Assembly: GCA_004151065.3 (NCBI GenBank)
Contig: NWUY0303934803.1
Location: forward strand, 1 to 14,170
From: Larix sibirica
Lineage: Eukaryota; Streptophyta; Pinopsida; Pinales; Pinaceae
Direction of reading: 5' to 3'
Length of the DNA: 14,170 nucleotides
Part shown: in pieces, positions 1 to 9,160 of the stretch
Layout: the number at the start of each line of letters is the position of its first letter
Numbering within the stretch: the first letter of the stretch is position 1
Notes under the pieces: generated by a model
Seen by the model: only the letters and a program-made list of their open reading frames with translations
Database searches by the model: none
Told to the model about the DNA's origin: nothing
Program-made: the position numbers and the translations under genes

Positions 1-599
1 GAATAAAAAACCTACCTTTATTTTGCAAAGCCTTGGCAGCAAAGTCACGGTGGCGACTAGCACAAAATCCAGGCACTTTATGGGGCAAGGTATTTAGCTC
101 CAAATATTGCCCAAACACCTCACTTATCGAATGGTTCAAGAACCCCAACAAAACTCATAAAAACGGATCGGTAGGGTGGAAAGCAATGGTTTTGGCCTTT
201 CCTTTAGTAGGCAATTGGACAGCCTGGAGAGTAGGAAATGGAAAAAGTTGAAGACTAGGAGAGGACCCGTGGGCAGGGGCAGGTGAGAACTATAAGCTAT
301 CAGGGTCTTTACTAACTCAATTAAGAGCTCAAAGGATACATAAGTTAGTGGATGTGCAAGCCCAACAACCCCAACTAAAAGGAAGAGTGGGGTGGAAAGA
401 TGCACAGGATCTAAGGCTGAGTGGGGAAGAGGCAGAAGAGTGGAATAACTATGTGAACACACTGGTTGCAAGTTTTGTACAGATAGATGAGGATGAATAG
501 GATAAGCTGATATGGACTAAGAATGCAGTGAAGGGAGAGTTCACAACTAAGAAGGGTTACAAAGCAGCCATTTTTTAACGATCAGATAGGGGAAAAAGA

Positions 600-803
600 T
601 GGTGGTGGGGAAAGTTATGGGGAATTAACAGCCCCTTGAAAACCATTTTAACATTCTAGTTAGCGATGAACAACAAATTACTAACTTGGGAAAATTTGAG
701 GAAAAGAGGATTCCAAGGACCAAGTATCTGTATACTGTGCAAATCAAGTGAAGAACAGTCCTCTCATTTATTCAACTCTTGTACTTATGCAGGAGACGTA
801 TGG
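600..803 (+). other. zf-RVT zinc-binding domain of the LINE ORF2
   Basis: This segment begins WWWGKLWGI and ends with AGDVW, which is the plan of the zinc-binding domain that follows reverse transcriptase in plant LINEs. The likely zinc ligands are all present: C-x2-C (CILC, codons 729-731 and 738-740), then His (SSHLF, 765-767) and Cys (FNSC, 780-782). The motif LLTWENLRKRGFQGPS matches the usual position of TRDNLRRRG-type sequences before the first Cys pair. A TAG at 657-659 replaces the conserved Trp in the middle of the domain, between LTF and LAMNNK. The domain probably helped nucleic-acid binding during target-primed reverse transcription; that role is inferred from the family. Confidence 0.82.
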
Positions 804-1096
804 ACTATTACAGCAAGGACTCTCACACAAGACAGGAAGATCACGAATTGTGAAACTACCTTGGAACAACGCGCACAGAATTGGTGGCGGAACACAGGGG
901 TATTTTGTTTCAACGCCTTCCCTGCCCTCTTCGTGTTTAGCATTTGGGAAGCTCGAAATAGAGCAATTTTCAAAAACCTTTGGACCCCCACTAATATAAC
1001 ATCCACGTTTTTGGTTCAGAAAATGCAGGAACTTAAAACAGTCCCCAAACCAGAAAAAGTCGTGTGGTAGTTGCGATAGAGATAAACAAAATCCAA

Positions 1097-1478
1097 CCTT
1101 GGGATTTCTTTGATGGCGCAAGTCAAGGGGATCCGCCATTAGGAGGAGCAGGAAGCGTCATTTATATGTCTGAACACAGGAAAAATTCTATCAAATTTTC
1201 CATGGGCCACGCTACCAACAATAAAGCTGAACTATTAGCCTTATGGACAGTTTTGAAGATTGCTAAGGATAGGCAGATTCTAAGATTACACATCTTTGGT
1301 GATTCAAAAATGGTGATTGACTGGGTAAATGGTAAAAGCAACATCAGATCTCCTCATCTACACTATCTGCTAAAATAAATACAAGCCTTGAATCCCTGCT
1401 TCGAATCGGTATCCTTCTCTCATATTTATAGAGAGCTAAACAACATAAGCAGACACTTTATCAAAATTGGCTCTAGCA
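1097..1478 (+). other. RNase H domain of the LINE ORF2, split by a frameshift
   Basis: The segment starting PWDFFDGASQG is the RNase H domain found at the end of some plant LINE ORF2 proteins, which degrades RNA in RNA-DNA hybrids. Catalytic positions are visible: Asp in FFDGAS (codon 1112-1114), Glu in NNKAELLAL (1229-1231) and Asp in IFGDSK (1301-1303). The fourth Asp seems missing in this frame (YRELNNISRHF), but one frame over the bases read ADTLSKLALAIQPGI, with the Asp at 1452-1454. A one-base insertion at about 1445-1448 therefore hides it. The shifted frame runs to TAA at 1548-1550. A TAA at 1376-1378 also breaks the domain. Confidence 0.87.
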
Positions 1479-1550
1479 ATTCAACCAGGAATCATAGAAG
1501 GGGAGGAACATATCAGCGACCAAGTCACCAGCTTCTCCATAAAGACATAA

Positions 1551-1850
1551 GTTGCACATCAATCGTGATCAGTAGGAATATGTTGATTTCAGTTAGCAGA
1601 ACATAACTTTTTTGAAAATAGGAACTCTAGTTGAATGCTCTAAGCTGACCAAGCCGATTAATGGGTAATCAACTCAGAGCCCTTTGCGTAAAGCAAAAGA
1701 AGGTTTCAGGTTTTAGTGCTTAATGCACAATTATATTTTGTAAAATTGTAATGAACCGCTTTGATGAGTAGGATGCTTGATGAGCTACGATGTAAGTCCC
1801 CGTGGACAGTCAATGTTATTCTCTATGAATAAAAAGATTTTTTTCTCTGG
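1551..1850 (+). mobile_element. Probable 3' UTR and tail of the LINE
   Basis: After the restored-frame stop at 1550, about 280 bases without coding signal lead to a possible polyadenylation signal AATAAA at 1828-1833, followed by a T-rich run. The stretch from 1750 to 1830 has the less A+T-rich, stop-rich character of a LINE 3' UTR. I cannot see a clean poly(A) tail or a target-site duplication, because the 5' end of the element is outside the window. The right boundary is therefore approximate. Confidence 0.5.
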
Positions 1851-2349
1851 AAAAACAAATATTGGGAGAAAAAGGAGCTTATATAAAAATAAAAAAGTTC
1901 AAGTTGAATTCAACTAAAAGAGAAAAAGTTAAAAAATTAATAGTAGAAGATAAAAGTTCAAATATAAAATATTTTTATTAAATAATTTTGAAGCAATAAA
2001 AAAGAAATGCATTAAATTGTAAGAAATCCCATGGAAATTAGAAGCATGAAAAAGAGGGATAAGATGAACTTTATGAAGGTGCTAAACAAAAGAAGGGGGA
2101 AAGAGGGAGTAATAGATAAATTGAGAGAAAAAAGGGGGGAGGTTAGAGAAGAAAGGAAATCAATGATTGAGGTGATGGATTAGAGGTTTCAATTGAGACG
2201 AATAATGAATAGTAGGGATGAGAACTTTGGTTTGATCAAAGCATATTCGGTGTTTGGTGTGGAAGGAATGCTCTACTTTATGGCATGCTTTTTGAAAAGA
2301 ATGAAAGGATAATTTTAACTTTTGTTTTAAGCTTTATAATTTGATTCCT
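1851..2349. other. A+T-rich spacer with a purine-rich tract
   Basis: No gene is visible. The first 230 bases are A-rich on the + strand. From about 2082 to 2160 the + strand is strongly purine-biased, with runs such as AGAAGGGGGAAAGAGGGAG and GAGAAAAAAGGGGGGAGG, broken by a few pyrimidines. Such tracts are common in plant intergenic DNA. They sometimes mark retrotransposon polypurine tracts, but no LTR start follows this one. Confidence 0.5.
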
Positions 2350-2436
2350 AAAATTGCATTAAACTTAGTTGAATTATAAATATAAATGATTAAAAAAAAT
2401 TGCAATGAACTTAGTTCAATTAGAAATAAATGATTA
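2350..2436. repeat. Diverged tandem duplication, unit about 43 bp
   Basis: Copy 1 (2350-2392) and copy 2 (2396-2436) share AAAATTGCA, AACTTAGTT, AATTA and AAATGATTA in the same order, with a few substitutions and a small indel. The two copies are almost adjacent. There is no coding potential. Confidence 0.72.
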
Positions 2437-3057
2437 TAAAAGATTGATTATAAATTTGAATTTTCCAATTAAAGACTAAGCTTCACCTTTTTTTGGGTTG
2501 CATCATTAGGTATGATCATAATATGACATGCCTCTTTGTCACTGCTAATGACAATTACCCAAGCTTCCACTGATGATCCCTTCATATCCATAGTACCTTT
2601 ATCTTTTGAATTTGAAACTTGCAAGTTTGTGTATTTGGATGCATCCTTTTGAGACAAGCAACATATAGGTCCATCAACTCACTTATACATATGCCAATTC
2701 TCTCTTTTTTCTTACTTCCAAGTTATTAAACTATCATTCTTCAATAACTTGCTCCATCTCCTTTAATCAAGCAAAACATATTGCCAAAAAGTTCATTTGT
2801 GCTATCATCTGTGACTAAATTGTCTTCCTACAGTAAATTACCTCAACCATCTATTCACTAACTTGGGATGGTTTGCCCATTTAAAACACATTCTTAAACT
2901 CTTGGGATGACAACTGAGTCAAAGAAACTTGAATTAGTTTTTTTCTCTATCTACATCTATAAATATTTGGGTCGTCTAACCCATTGAGTTATCTTGCACT
3001 TTTATATTTCCATATCATGCCGCTTTTGCTTCGAGCATGCCTTTAGAGCCACCTCAT
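2437..3057. other. Unassigned A+T-rich region left of the kinase relic
   Basis: I see no convincing gene. A 62-codon minus-strand reading frame (2657-2469) is open and rather hydrophilic, but I recognise no motif in it and it has no supporting context. This stretch could hold the eroded extracellular part of the kinase pseudogene to its right; I could not read any such domain. Confidence 0.35.
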
Positions 3058-4702
3058 CTCAAGACTTTGACTGCATAACTAATGGTTTTAATGGTGCGAT
3101 CTAGTTGTAATGTGTTCTTAAAGTTGGTGAAGGTTTAATTGCATAATGTAAAAGTGGTTTTATGGGTTTGGATATCCCTCCACATTGGGTTCTATATGTT
3201 ACGTTACACAACTGGCTCTGTATTGTTTATGATATATCAATACAGTTTTAGAACTCGGTTCAAAGTTCTATTAAACCTTTCAAGTATTATGTATCTTAAT
3301 TGATTTATCATGTTGCGATATTCTTGGAGATATTTTCATGGGTGTGTACCACACAGTGTACAACTATGGGAGCTTGAGTGGGATTTATTGAAGTTATACA
3401 ATTTAAGGATAGACATATAATGTTATATGGTACCACAATGCACTATATTGATTTAAATATTGGACTTTCCCAATCTTCAACAATGATTGAATGAAGCTTA
3501 TTTTATTACTTTGGATATTCTATCGTGTATGGCATAGGATCAGATCTACTTCAAGAATTTTTTCTGTCAGTGTCCTTGTCGATATATACTCTCTTGTACA
3601 ATGAGGATTACTCTGTATAGGTACTGGTGAAATAATTTCAGGAAAGATTCATGTATATAGAACTAAATACTACTTATGGCACTGGTTACTTAAATCTAGA
3701 TTTTGGAATTCTCTACCACTTTCTAAATTTGATAGAATATGTTTTCATTGTCATTTCTCTAACATAGACCAAATTATGTTATCTCACATGTTTGGTTAAA
3801 AATTATTTGTACACCAATGCTAATAGGTGAAATTTAGTGCAGACCCACTACTCTTCTTCTTTTCACCGCCATCATCTCTTTTTGGGCCTTCTTCCACCAT
3901 GTAGCGTGAAATCTAAGTCAGAAGAGGTTGAGTAGTGCACTTGCTTTATATAGATAATATAGCTATTGTTTCAACACACTCTTAAGCTCCTTTTAGTGAT
4001 ATTCCTCTTCCAAGGTCATTACTATTGTTTCAACACACTCTTCAATTCTTGTTAGTGATATTATGTTGGCAAAACAAAATGAGTCAATATGGCATCATAA
4101 TGCTTGTATTTGAATGTAAGGATGTTTAGTTCAATAATAATTATCAATTATGCTTAAGTTTTTTTCGTATTTTCTTTATTGTTAGTGGTGATATGGTATG
4201 GAGCATGCAATATTAGGGAAACGATATTTACAAGCATATGTTTACAATTTTCATGTCATTCTTCTTGAAATTGTGAGTGGAAGGGAAAACTTTGATATCC
4301 ACCTTACTAGGGAAATACAATGCCTTTTTGAATGATGAGCATGCATACTTTATGAATTGCTTTGCTTTGTTTGGCTTGGATTAATTCCGATTAACTTAAA
4401 TTTAACTATATTTTTGGAGGGGCCAAATGAAATAATCATTGTAATCTTATTTTTTATGGCATTTTTACAAGCAGGGAAATTTGATGAATATGAATGATCA
4501 AAAAATAGTTGACTGTATCCATCCATGTGATATTTTATGCACACGGAATGATGCATCAAATCATCCAACAATGTCTGAAATTGTTCTAATGATGTCCACT
4601 AATTCGGTGGCCTTATCAAATCCAACAAAGCCTGCTTTTGTAAAACACATAGAGATGGAAAAAATGGCAGCTATGACAAATACGCAGAGATGGAAAAAAT
4701 GA
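3058..4702 (+). pseudogene. Receptor-like kinase (RLK/Pelle type) pseudogene, kinase region
   Basis: This is a decayed Ser/Thr kinase domain of a plant receptor-like kinase, once a membrane receptor's cytoplasmic part. The clearest parts are the C-lobe exons. The segment 4192-4356 reads YGMEHAILGKRY, then VYNFHVILLEIVSGRENFDI, matching the RLK pattern GYxAPEYA...DVYSFGVVLLEIVSGR, then EIQCLFE with two TGA codons at 4333-4338. The segment 4475-4702 contains NDASNHPTMSEIV and NPTKPAFV, the usual RLK end (RPTMSxVV...PxxPAF). Earlier traces are weak: TNGFN at 3078-3092, KVGEG at 3120-3134 (glycine loop), HVAIF at 3309, VYNYGSLSGIY at 3356-3388 (hinge). HRD and DFG are not intact. Exon edges are suggested by ...TTGTTAG ending at 4185 and ACAAGCAG ending at 4474. 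Residues appear deleted between CDI and LCTRNDAS in the last exon. The subfamily is uncertain; a DUF26/CRK-like or related type is possible. Confidence 0.68.
3963..4062. repeat. Direct duplication, 41-bp unit at 59-bp spacing
   Basis: Copies at 3963-4003 and 4022-4062 begin with the same 21 bases (CTATTGTTTCAACACACTC then TT) and end with TTAGTGATATT; the few bases between differ. The repeat lies in what would be an intron of the kinase pseudogene and probably arose by local slippage or unequal exchange. Confidence 0.85.
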
Positions 4703-4714
4703 CAGCTATTGACA
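4651..4714. repeat. Tandem duplication (35 bp) at the end of the kinase relic
   Basis: AGAGATGGAAAAAATG, then G or A, then CAGCTAT occurs at 4651 and again at 4686, both followed by GACA after one optional base. The duplication falls after the PAFV motif that closes the kinase domain. It changes only the tail of the relic reading frame, whose stop is at 4700-4702. Confidence 0.85.
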
Positions 4715-5554
4715 CATCCCAACAAATCTATGAATTAGTTATGGCCTTTTTGATGGCCAACAATGTCATCTACTCCCACGACCTACTCTGTGTTTCAACC
4801 CTATATGGAGCTTTCAATATCATTATTCATGTGCAATTCCACAAACTGCTCCAAGAACATAAACCATATTACAAACATGCTCATATCATTGTTCAACAAC
4901 ATTGCAAAAAAATTACTACTCTATAGTTGACATTCTACACTTACTTTCACCGTGCATACAATTTCTAGTGGATAAACTGATTCCTCTACTTCTCTCCATA
5001 CCAACACAGGGAGGGACTTAACTACTATGCAACTCTTTTTCTTGTTCCTTTATGTCATGTCCTCGTATTTAAACAATACATTTATTTACAACTACAAGTT
5101 TCCACTTATTAATTTTTTTCTAGGGATTTAGGACATTATCATAATTATTTTGTCCTTCAATTTGCTTTTATGTTATTCAATTCTAACTTTAGATTTATGT
5201 TCAATTTCTTCTTTATTTACTTTTTCATTCCATATTTGGTTCCTTGTTAAATAGATCTAGGTAACAATTTAAGTTTGGTTTAGAGAAGTAATGATGCATA
5301 ATGATTTATACTAGCATTTACACATTTCTTTTTAAGGAAAAGAACATGCTTATTCTACTATCCACATATACTTTTAAAGAAGAAAATGCAGTCTAATCTT
5401 CTGTCAATCAAATAAGTATTCTAAAATTTATAAAACAATATCATTTCAAACAACTTTTCATTCACTGCAATCACTGTAATCTAATATTACACAATCAAAT
5501 AGGTTTAACAACCCAAGAAACACTCACATTAATATCTTGGAATGTGATATCTTT
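4703..5554. other. Unassigned A+T-rich region
   Basis: The + strand frame at 4690-4926 is open, but it mostly continues past the duplicated kinase tail and shows no known motif. The rest has long T-rich stretches, frequent stops in all frames and no recognisable transposon boundary up to the start of the LTR at 5555. Confidence 0.4.
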
Positions 5555-5591
5555 TGTAACATTGCAACCTAACATAGGCATGTCAGGTGGG

Positions 5592-5634
5592 TTGTTACCT
5601 TGGAACATGCAATTCAAACAATCCAAGGTAACAA
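5592..5634. repeat. 13-bp perfect inverted repeat (hairpin) near the LTR end
   Basis: TTGTTACCTTGGA at 5592-5604 is followed after 17 bases by its exact reverse complement TCCAAGGTAACAA at 5622-5634. It lies about 40 bp inside the proposed terminal edge of the LTR (U5 side on the minus strand). It could form a stem in the element's RNA. It may instead mark a small nested palindrome. Confidence 0.85.
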
Positions 5635-6905
5635 ATCTAGGCATATATTATTCATATTTAAGTAACAATCTAGTAGCGGAAACCAACACCGTAACAATTT
5701 AGTTACTTATCTTTTCCAATTATTTTACAAAATCTAGCCGCTTCTACAAACCGAGCTTTAACTTCCAAATAATTGAGCATTGAGGAAACACATAGAAGGT
5801 GCATTTTCTTTCCTACCAGTCAAAATTTCAAAAAAGCCATGTAGGGCCTCAACTCACTGAGTGAAAAATGGATTACACTCAACGAGAAGAAAATCTAGCT
5901 AAAAAGAACATATATCCACACTAAAAGCTAAGTCATAAGGTAAACAACACAACAACATCCACAAGACTTAGCCTAGTTAATTAATTGAGAGGCCTTTGGC
6001 ATTAACAACACCTCCTCATAGGGCTTTGATGTGCACAAAAACTCTACCCACTCTAGCCACTATACCACAACACATTTGTAGCAGAGCTCTTCAATCAAAC
6101 TGAGAATTTGGGTAGTGTACCTCCCACAGGTTCCAATACTCCCAACCCTACCCACATAGACTTCTCTACTGGACAATGTACAAACTATTACAAACTATCA
6201 AAAACCATAGAAATCAACATATTCCTTTCCTAATAACTCGTAAGTCTAAACAACATAGAAAACTAGACTTCCCCTTTTATCTCAATAGAAGTTCCCAAAA
6301 CCCTTTTCTCACTAAGACCATACAAAACAACTCTTTTTCCTCACACTTTCTAATCCCTCGCAAATGGCAATTAGAATATGTAAATAGGTTTAGAAAATTA
6401 GTGTTAAGGTAAAATAAATAGGCCACATGAAATTCACCCACTAAATATAATCCCAGCCCCTCTGGCATACAAACCCTAATTCACTTTAGGAATATAACAT
6501 TACCAAATCAAGTATTAATTGCAATTATTGCCTCACAAGGTACCTAAGGTCACCTAGGCTTAGGTTGTCCTCATTGAGATGAAGTCCTTCCCAAGGCATG
6601 AGTCCACAATGATGTTCATAAATAATATTTCAAGATGCTCCCAACATCTAACCTAAGTCAATGTGAGTCCCAAGAACAAGTATCCCTGCTTTCATAATAC
6701 TCACATGCACATAATCCAACAATTTGATTTAATCGTAAGCATGACACATTTTATATAACAATATTAATAATTATTTCATAAGATTCATGTGCACACGATT
6801 AGTCAAAAGAACACAATGATCTATAAAAAAATAACATAACATGATGGGTTCAACACAAAGAATATAATGATCTATAATAATATAACATAACACCATAAGT
6901 AACTC

Positions 6906-7124
6906 GCCCAAAGGGGTTGGATCCATTGGTGAAGAGTGAGGAGTTTTTCACTGGTGGGCAAGGTTCAATTCTAATGAGGGTCGACCTGGAGCCATGGGGG
7001 CACCTTGAGATAGTGGTTGAACGTGTGGTTCCACCCAGAGAGATTGTATTAAATGATCTCGTGACCTATGCACCTTGAGGTAGTGGTCGAACGAGCAATT
7101 GAACAAACAAAAAAAGAAAAATAA
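6906..7124 (+). mobile_element. tRNA-derived SINE nested in the LTR
   Basis: A short element of about 219 bp with an internal RNA polymerase III promoter. A box-A-like sequence TGGATCCATTGGT lies at 6918-6930, and a good box B, GGTTCAATTCT, at 6962-6972. The 44-base offset between box starts equals that in a tRNA. The element ends in an A-rich tail (ACAAACAAAAAAAGAAAAAT). It is flanked by a 12-bp target-site duplication with one mismatch: CATAAGTAACTC at 6894-6905 and CATGAGTAACTC at 7125-7136. This supports retroposition by a LINE machinery. The element codes for no protein. It is on the opposite strand to the host LTR and must be younger than it. I cannot name the SINE family. Confidence 0.85.
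7001..7093 (+). repeat. 23-bp direct repeat inside the SINE body
   Basis: CACCTTGAGATAGTGGTTGA at 7001 and CACCTTGAGGTAGTGGTCGA at 7071 are each followed by ACG, giving two 23-base copies 70 bp apart with two differences. The second copy runs almost into the A-rich tail. The duplication may be a family trait of this SINE or a private event. Confidence 0.88.
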
Positions 7125-7329
7125 CATGAGTAACTCAAAAATAAGATCCATTGATCAAATTTGCTAATATATGTGCAAGTATCAAATAATCACCTCAAAT
7201 GGACATTACTATATGCATGTGTCCTCATACAATAACCATAGTAAAGTAAGTTAGGAAGCAAAATTGGGTGTTACAACCACACCCCCTAGAAAAGATTCAT
7301 CATCATAGCTAATCATTAGTACACAAATA

Positions 7330-8810
7330 AGAGTATAGTCCCCTCATCTCCATAAAACTCCAACCTAGTCAATACTTATGTTCTATAGTTGATGTTGTTT
7401 AGTACCCATAATTCTTAGGAGCATGGTGTGGAATTCCCTCGTCACTCCTCCATCGCATGCCATTAAAGTACAAGATATGGTTCATGTAAAGCATGTACCT
7501 TTTCAGTAAATATACATGGTATGCCATGAATATCTAGGTGATGTAGTAATCCAATCTCTAATCTACTACACCAATCCACACCAAAATCTAGAAAGGTTGA
7601 AAATATATCAGTGCCAATTTCCTCCATTTATCCAACCTCAATAAACTTCTCTTTGATTTTACTCAGAGAAATTATTTAACAAAAACGTAAAAAAAATTCT
7701 CTGTCTTTTTCTTATTGGCATAACTCTTATGTTGTCTTGTGCAACCTTCATGCTCTCTTGTACTTGCTTAATTATGCTCTCCATTTACTCTAAGGTCCCA
7801 CTACCATGAGTCTTCCTCATCTCTAAGTGATCCCAACTTATAGGTAAGTTGCAGTTTCAACCATACAAGGATTCAAATGTTGCATTCTTCAACAAATGTT
7901 GGTAACCATTGTTGTAGGAAAATTCCACAAGTGGAGGACAGTCCTCTCAACTCGATTGGTTCATCACATACATGCAAAACATGTATTACAATCCCTCACT
8001 CTCTTTGTCTGACCATATGACTCTTGGTGATGCATTGTATTGACACTCAATTTGGTGTGCAACTCCTAAAACAAGTTCCTCCAAAATTTTGAAGTAATTT
8101 TGGATCCTAGTATGAAATTATGCCTTTCGATACACCATGCAACTTGACCACTTCTTGGATAAATATATGGGCTATATCACATGCTCAGTGGGTAACCTTG
8201 ACTAGAATAAAATGTGCCACTTCAGTGAATTGGCCTACAACTACAAAATTAGAACCACTAGCTTTAGAAGTTCTTGATTATCCTATTATAAAATCCCTAG
8301 TGATTTCCTCCCACTTTCAATCAATAATGCTCAAGGGATTCAACTTTCCCATTGGATGATGATGTTCCACCTTGATCCTCTGACAATCTAAACACCTGGA
8401 AACACATGCTATTGTGCCTTCTTTTAGATTTTACCAATAATACATGTGCTTCATGCTCAAATATGTCCTTTGGTAACCTGGATGGCAAGAGTAAAGAGCA
8501 TCATGTGCTTCATGAAATATCAATCTTTGTAGATTTGACTGGTCTTGCATATACACTCGATTCCTCCAATGAAAACTCCATTCTCATCTGGGTAGTAATC
8601 CTCATAATAAACCCTAAGATACCTCTTGATACAACTTGCCATCTATAGAACACATCTTGATTATTCCTCTCGAAATTGATTGAGCTTGTGAGTTGCACCT
8701 ATATGTCTTCTTCAACTTGTGCATTTACTACTATGTTATCCTTCCCCTTGATGTGCAAGATTTCATAAACCTGGGATTTAAACAAGGAAATAAAAGAGTA
8801 TGTTGTAGAA
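7330..8810 (-). pseudogene. Ty3/gypsy chromovirus pol remnant (RNase H end, integrase, chromodomain-like tail)
   Basis: On the minus strand the order of motifs is that of a chromovirus pol 3' half. At 8769-8720, YEILHIKGKDNIVVNA is the end of RNase H, with Asn where the family has Asp (VADALSR). From about 8570 to 8370, NRVYMQDQSNLQRLI, CHPGYQRTYLSMKHMYYW and CVSRCLDCQRIKVEHHHP form the zinc-binding region of integrase (Cys codons at 8394-8392 and 8385-8383). KWEEITRDFIIG carries the first catalytic Asp (8295-8293). The second is damaged: IISY then a stop then D, where IISDRD is expected. The final Glu is Lys in YGQTKRV (near 8000). Near 7526-7405, HVYLLKRY and SDEGIPHHAP match the region after integrase, and MRGLYSYL near 7340 matches a chromodomain end. 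Many stops and frameshifts; gag, protease and RT are missing. Confidence 0.87.
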
Positions 8811-9160
8811 CTACCTAAGACGTAATACCCTGGTATAATATTTAGGGTGTTGAATTGAGAAAGTGTATCTTACTCTTGTTTATGTTATAATCCTACCAAT
8901 ATCTCAACAAAAATCGTGATATAAAAAACAACATACTAGGCATGTGTAATAATATGTATACAAGTCTTGCAAATTTTCTATTTCGCTTGATCTTTTTGAG
9001 AATCAAATCATTATTTGGTGCACATCAATGAAAAACAGGAAATCCCTATTGGATTGCAAACTTGATGTAAAACTACAAAATATTGGTCATGCCCTTTGTG
9101 GAGTATGATTGTGCTCCAAAGACCACAATAGCGACTTCTAGAAAATAACATATATAACTC

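Larger units (their letters stand above)
1..1550 (+). pseudogene. LINE (non-LTR retrotransposon) ORF2, 3' part, inactivated
   Basis: This is the C-terminal part of a plant LINE ORF2 (reverse transcriptase polyprotein); the 5' part, including the catalytic RT core, lies left of the window. In the frame starting at base 3 the translation has the post-RT landmarks of plant LINEs: SRWRLAQNPGTLWGKVFSSK, WRVGNGKS, EDPW, and FTTKKGYKAA just before a zinc-finger domain. That frame is interrupted at 252-254 (TGA), 498-500 (TAG), 576-578 (TAA) and 657-659 (TAG), and ends at 1068-1070. Reading moves to another frame at about 1062 for the RNase H domain, meets TAA at 1376-1378, and shifts again at about 1445-1450 to reach the likely original stop at 1548-1550. 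Two of the stops (498, 657) fall where the family usually has Trp, so TGG to TAG is likely. The copy cannot make a full protein. Confidence 0.9.
5555..7275 (-). mobile_element. Probable 3' LTR of a Ty3/gypsy chromovirus
   Basis: On the minus strand the sequence after the decayed pol region reads CTAGGGGGTGTGGT and then TGTAACACCC from 7275 downward. That is a polypurine-like tract followed by the start typical of chromovirus LTRs. Seven bases of the minus-strand start (TGTAACA) are mirrored at the proposed far end, where the + strand begins TGTAACA at 5555-5561, so on the minus strand the LTR ends TGTTACA. The span is 1721 bp, or about 1490 bp without the SINE and its duplicated target. The outer edge rests only on this short inverted repeat and is less certain than the inner one. 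No matching 5' LTR is seen in the window, so the target-site duplication cannot be tested. Confidence 0.6.

Noticed and set aside
2469-2657. 62-codon minus-strand ORF
   Set aside because: It has no recognisable domain and no neighbouring exon; its length is within chance expectation.
6176-6468. ORFs inside the LTR on both strands
   Set aside because: They fall within the proposed LTR, which is non-coding, and have no motif.
6906-6980. Possible tRNA gene
   Set aside because: Box A and box B are present, but the sequence does not fold into a convincing cloverleaf by eye and has an A-rich tail and target-site duplication, which make it a SINE head.
8120-8648. + strand ORFs at 8120-8359 and 8406-8648
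   Set aside because: They are antisense shadows of the minus-strand integrase remnant.
8847-8900. GGGTGTT at 8847 as the start of a 5' LTR
   Set aside because: The bases after it do not resemble the 3' LTR edge at 7275, and the expected TGTTACA context is absent.
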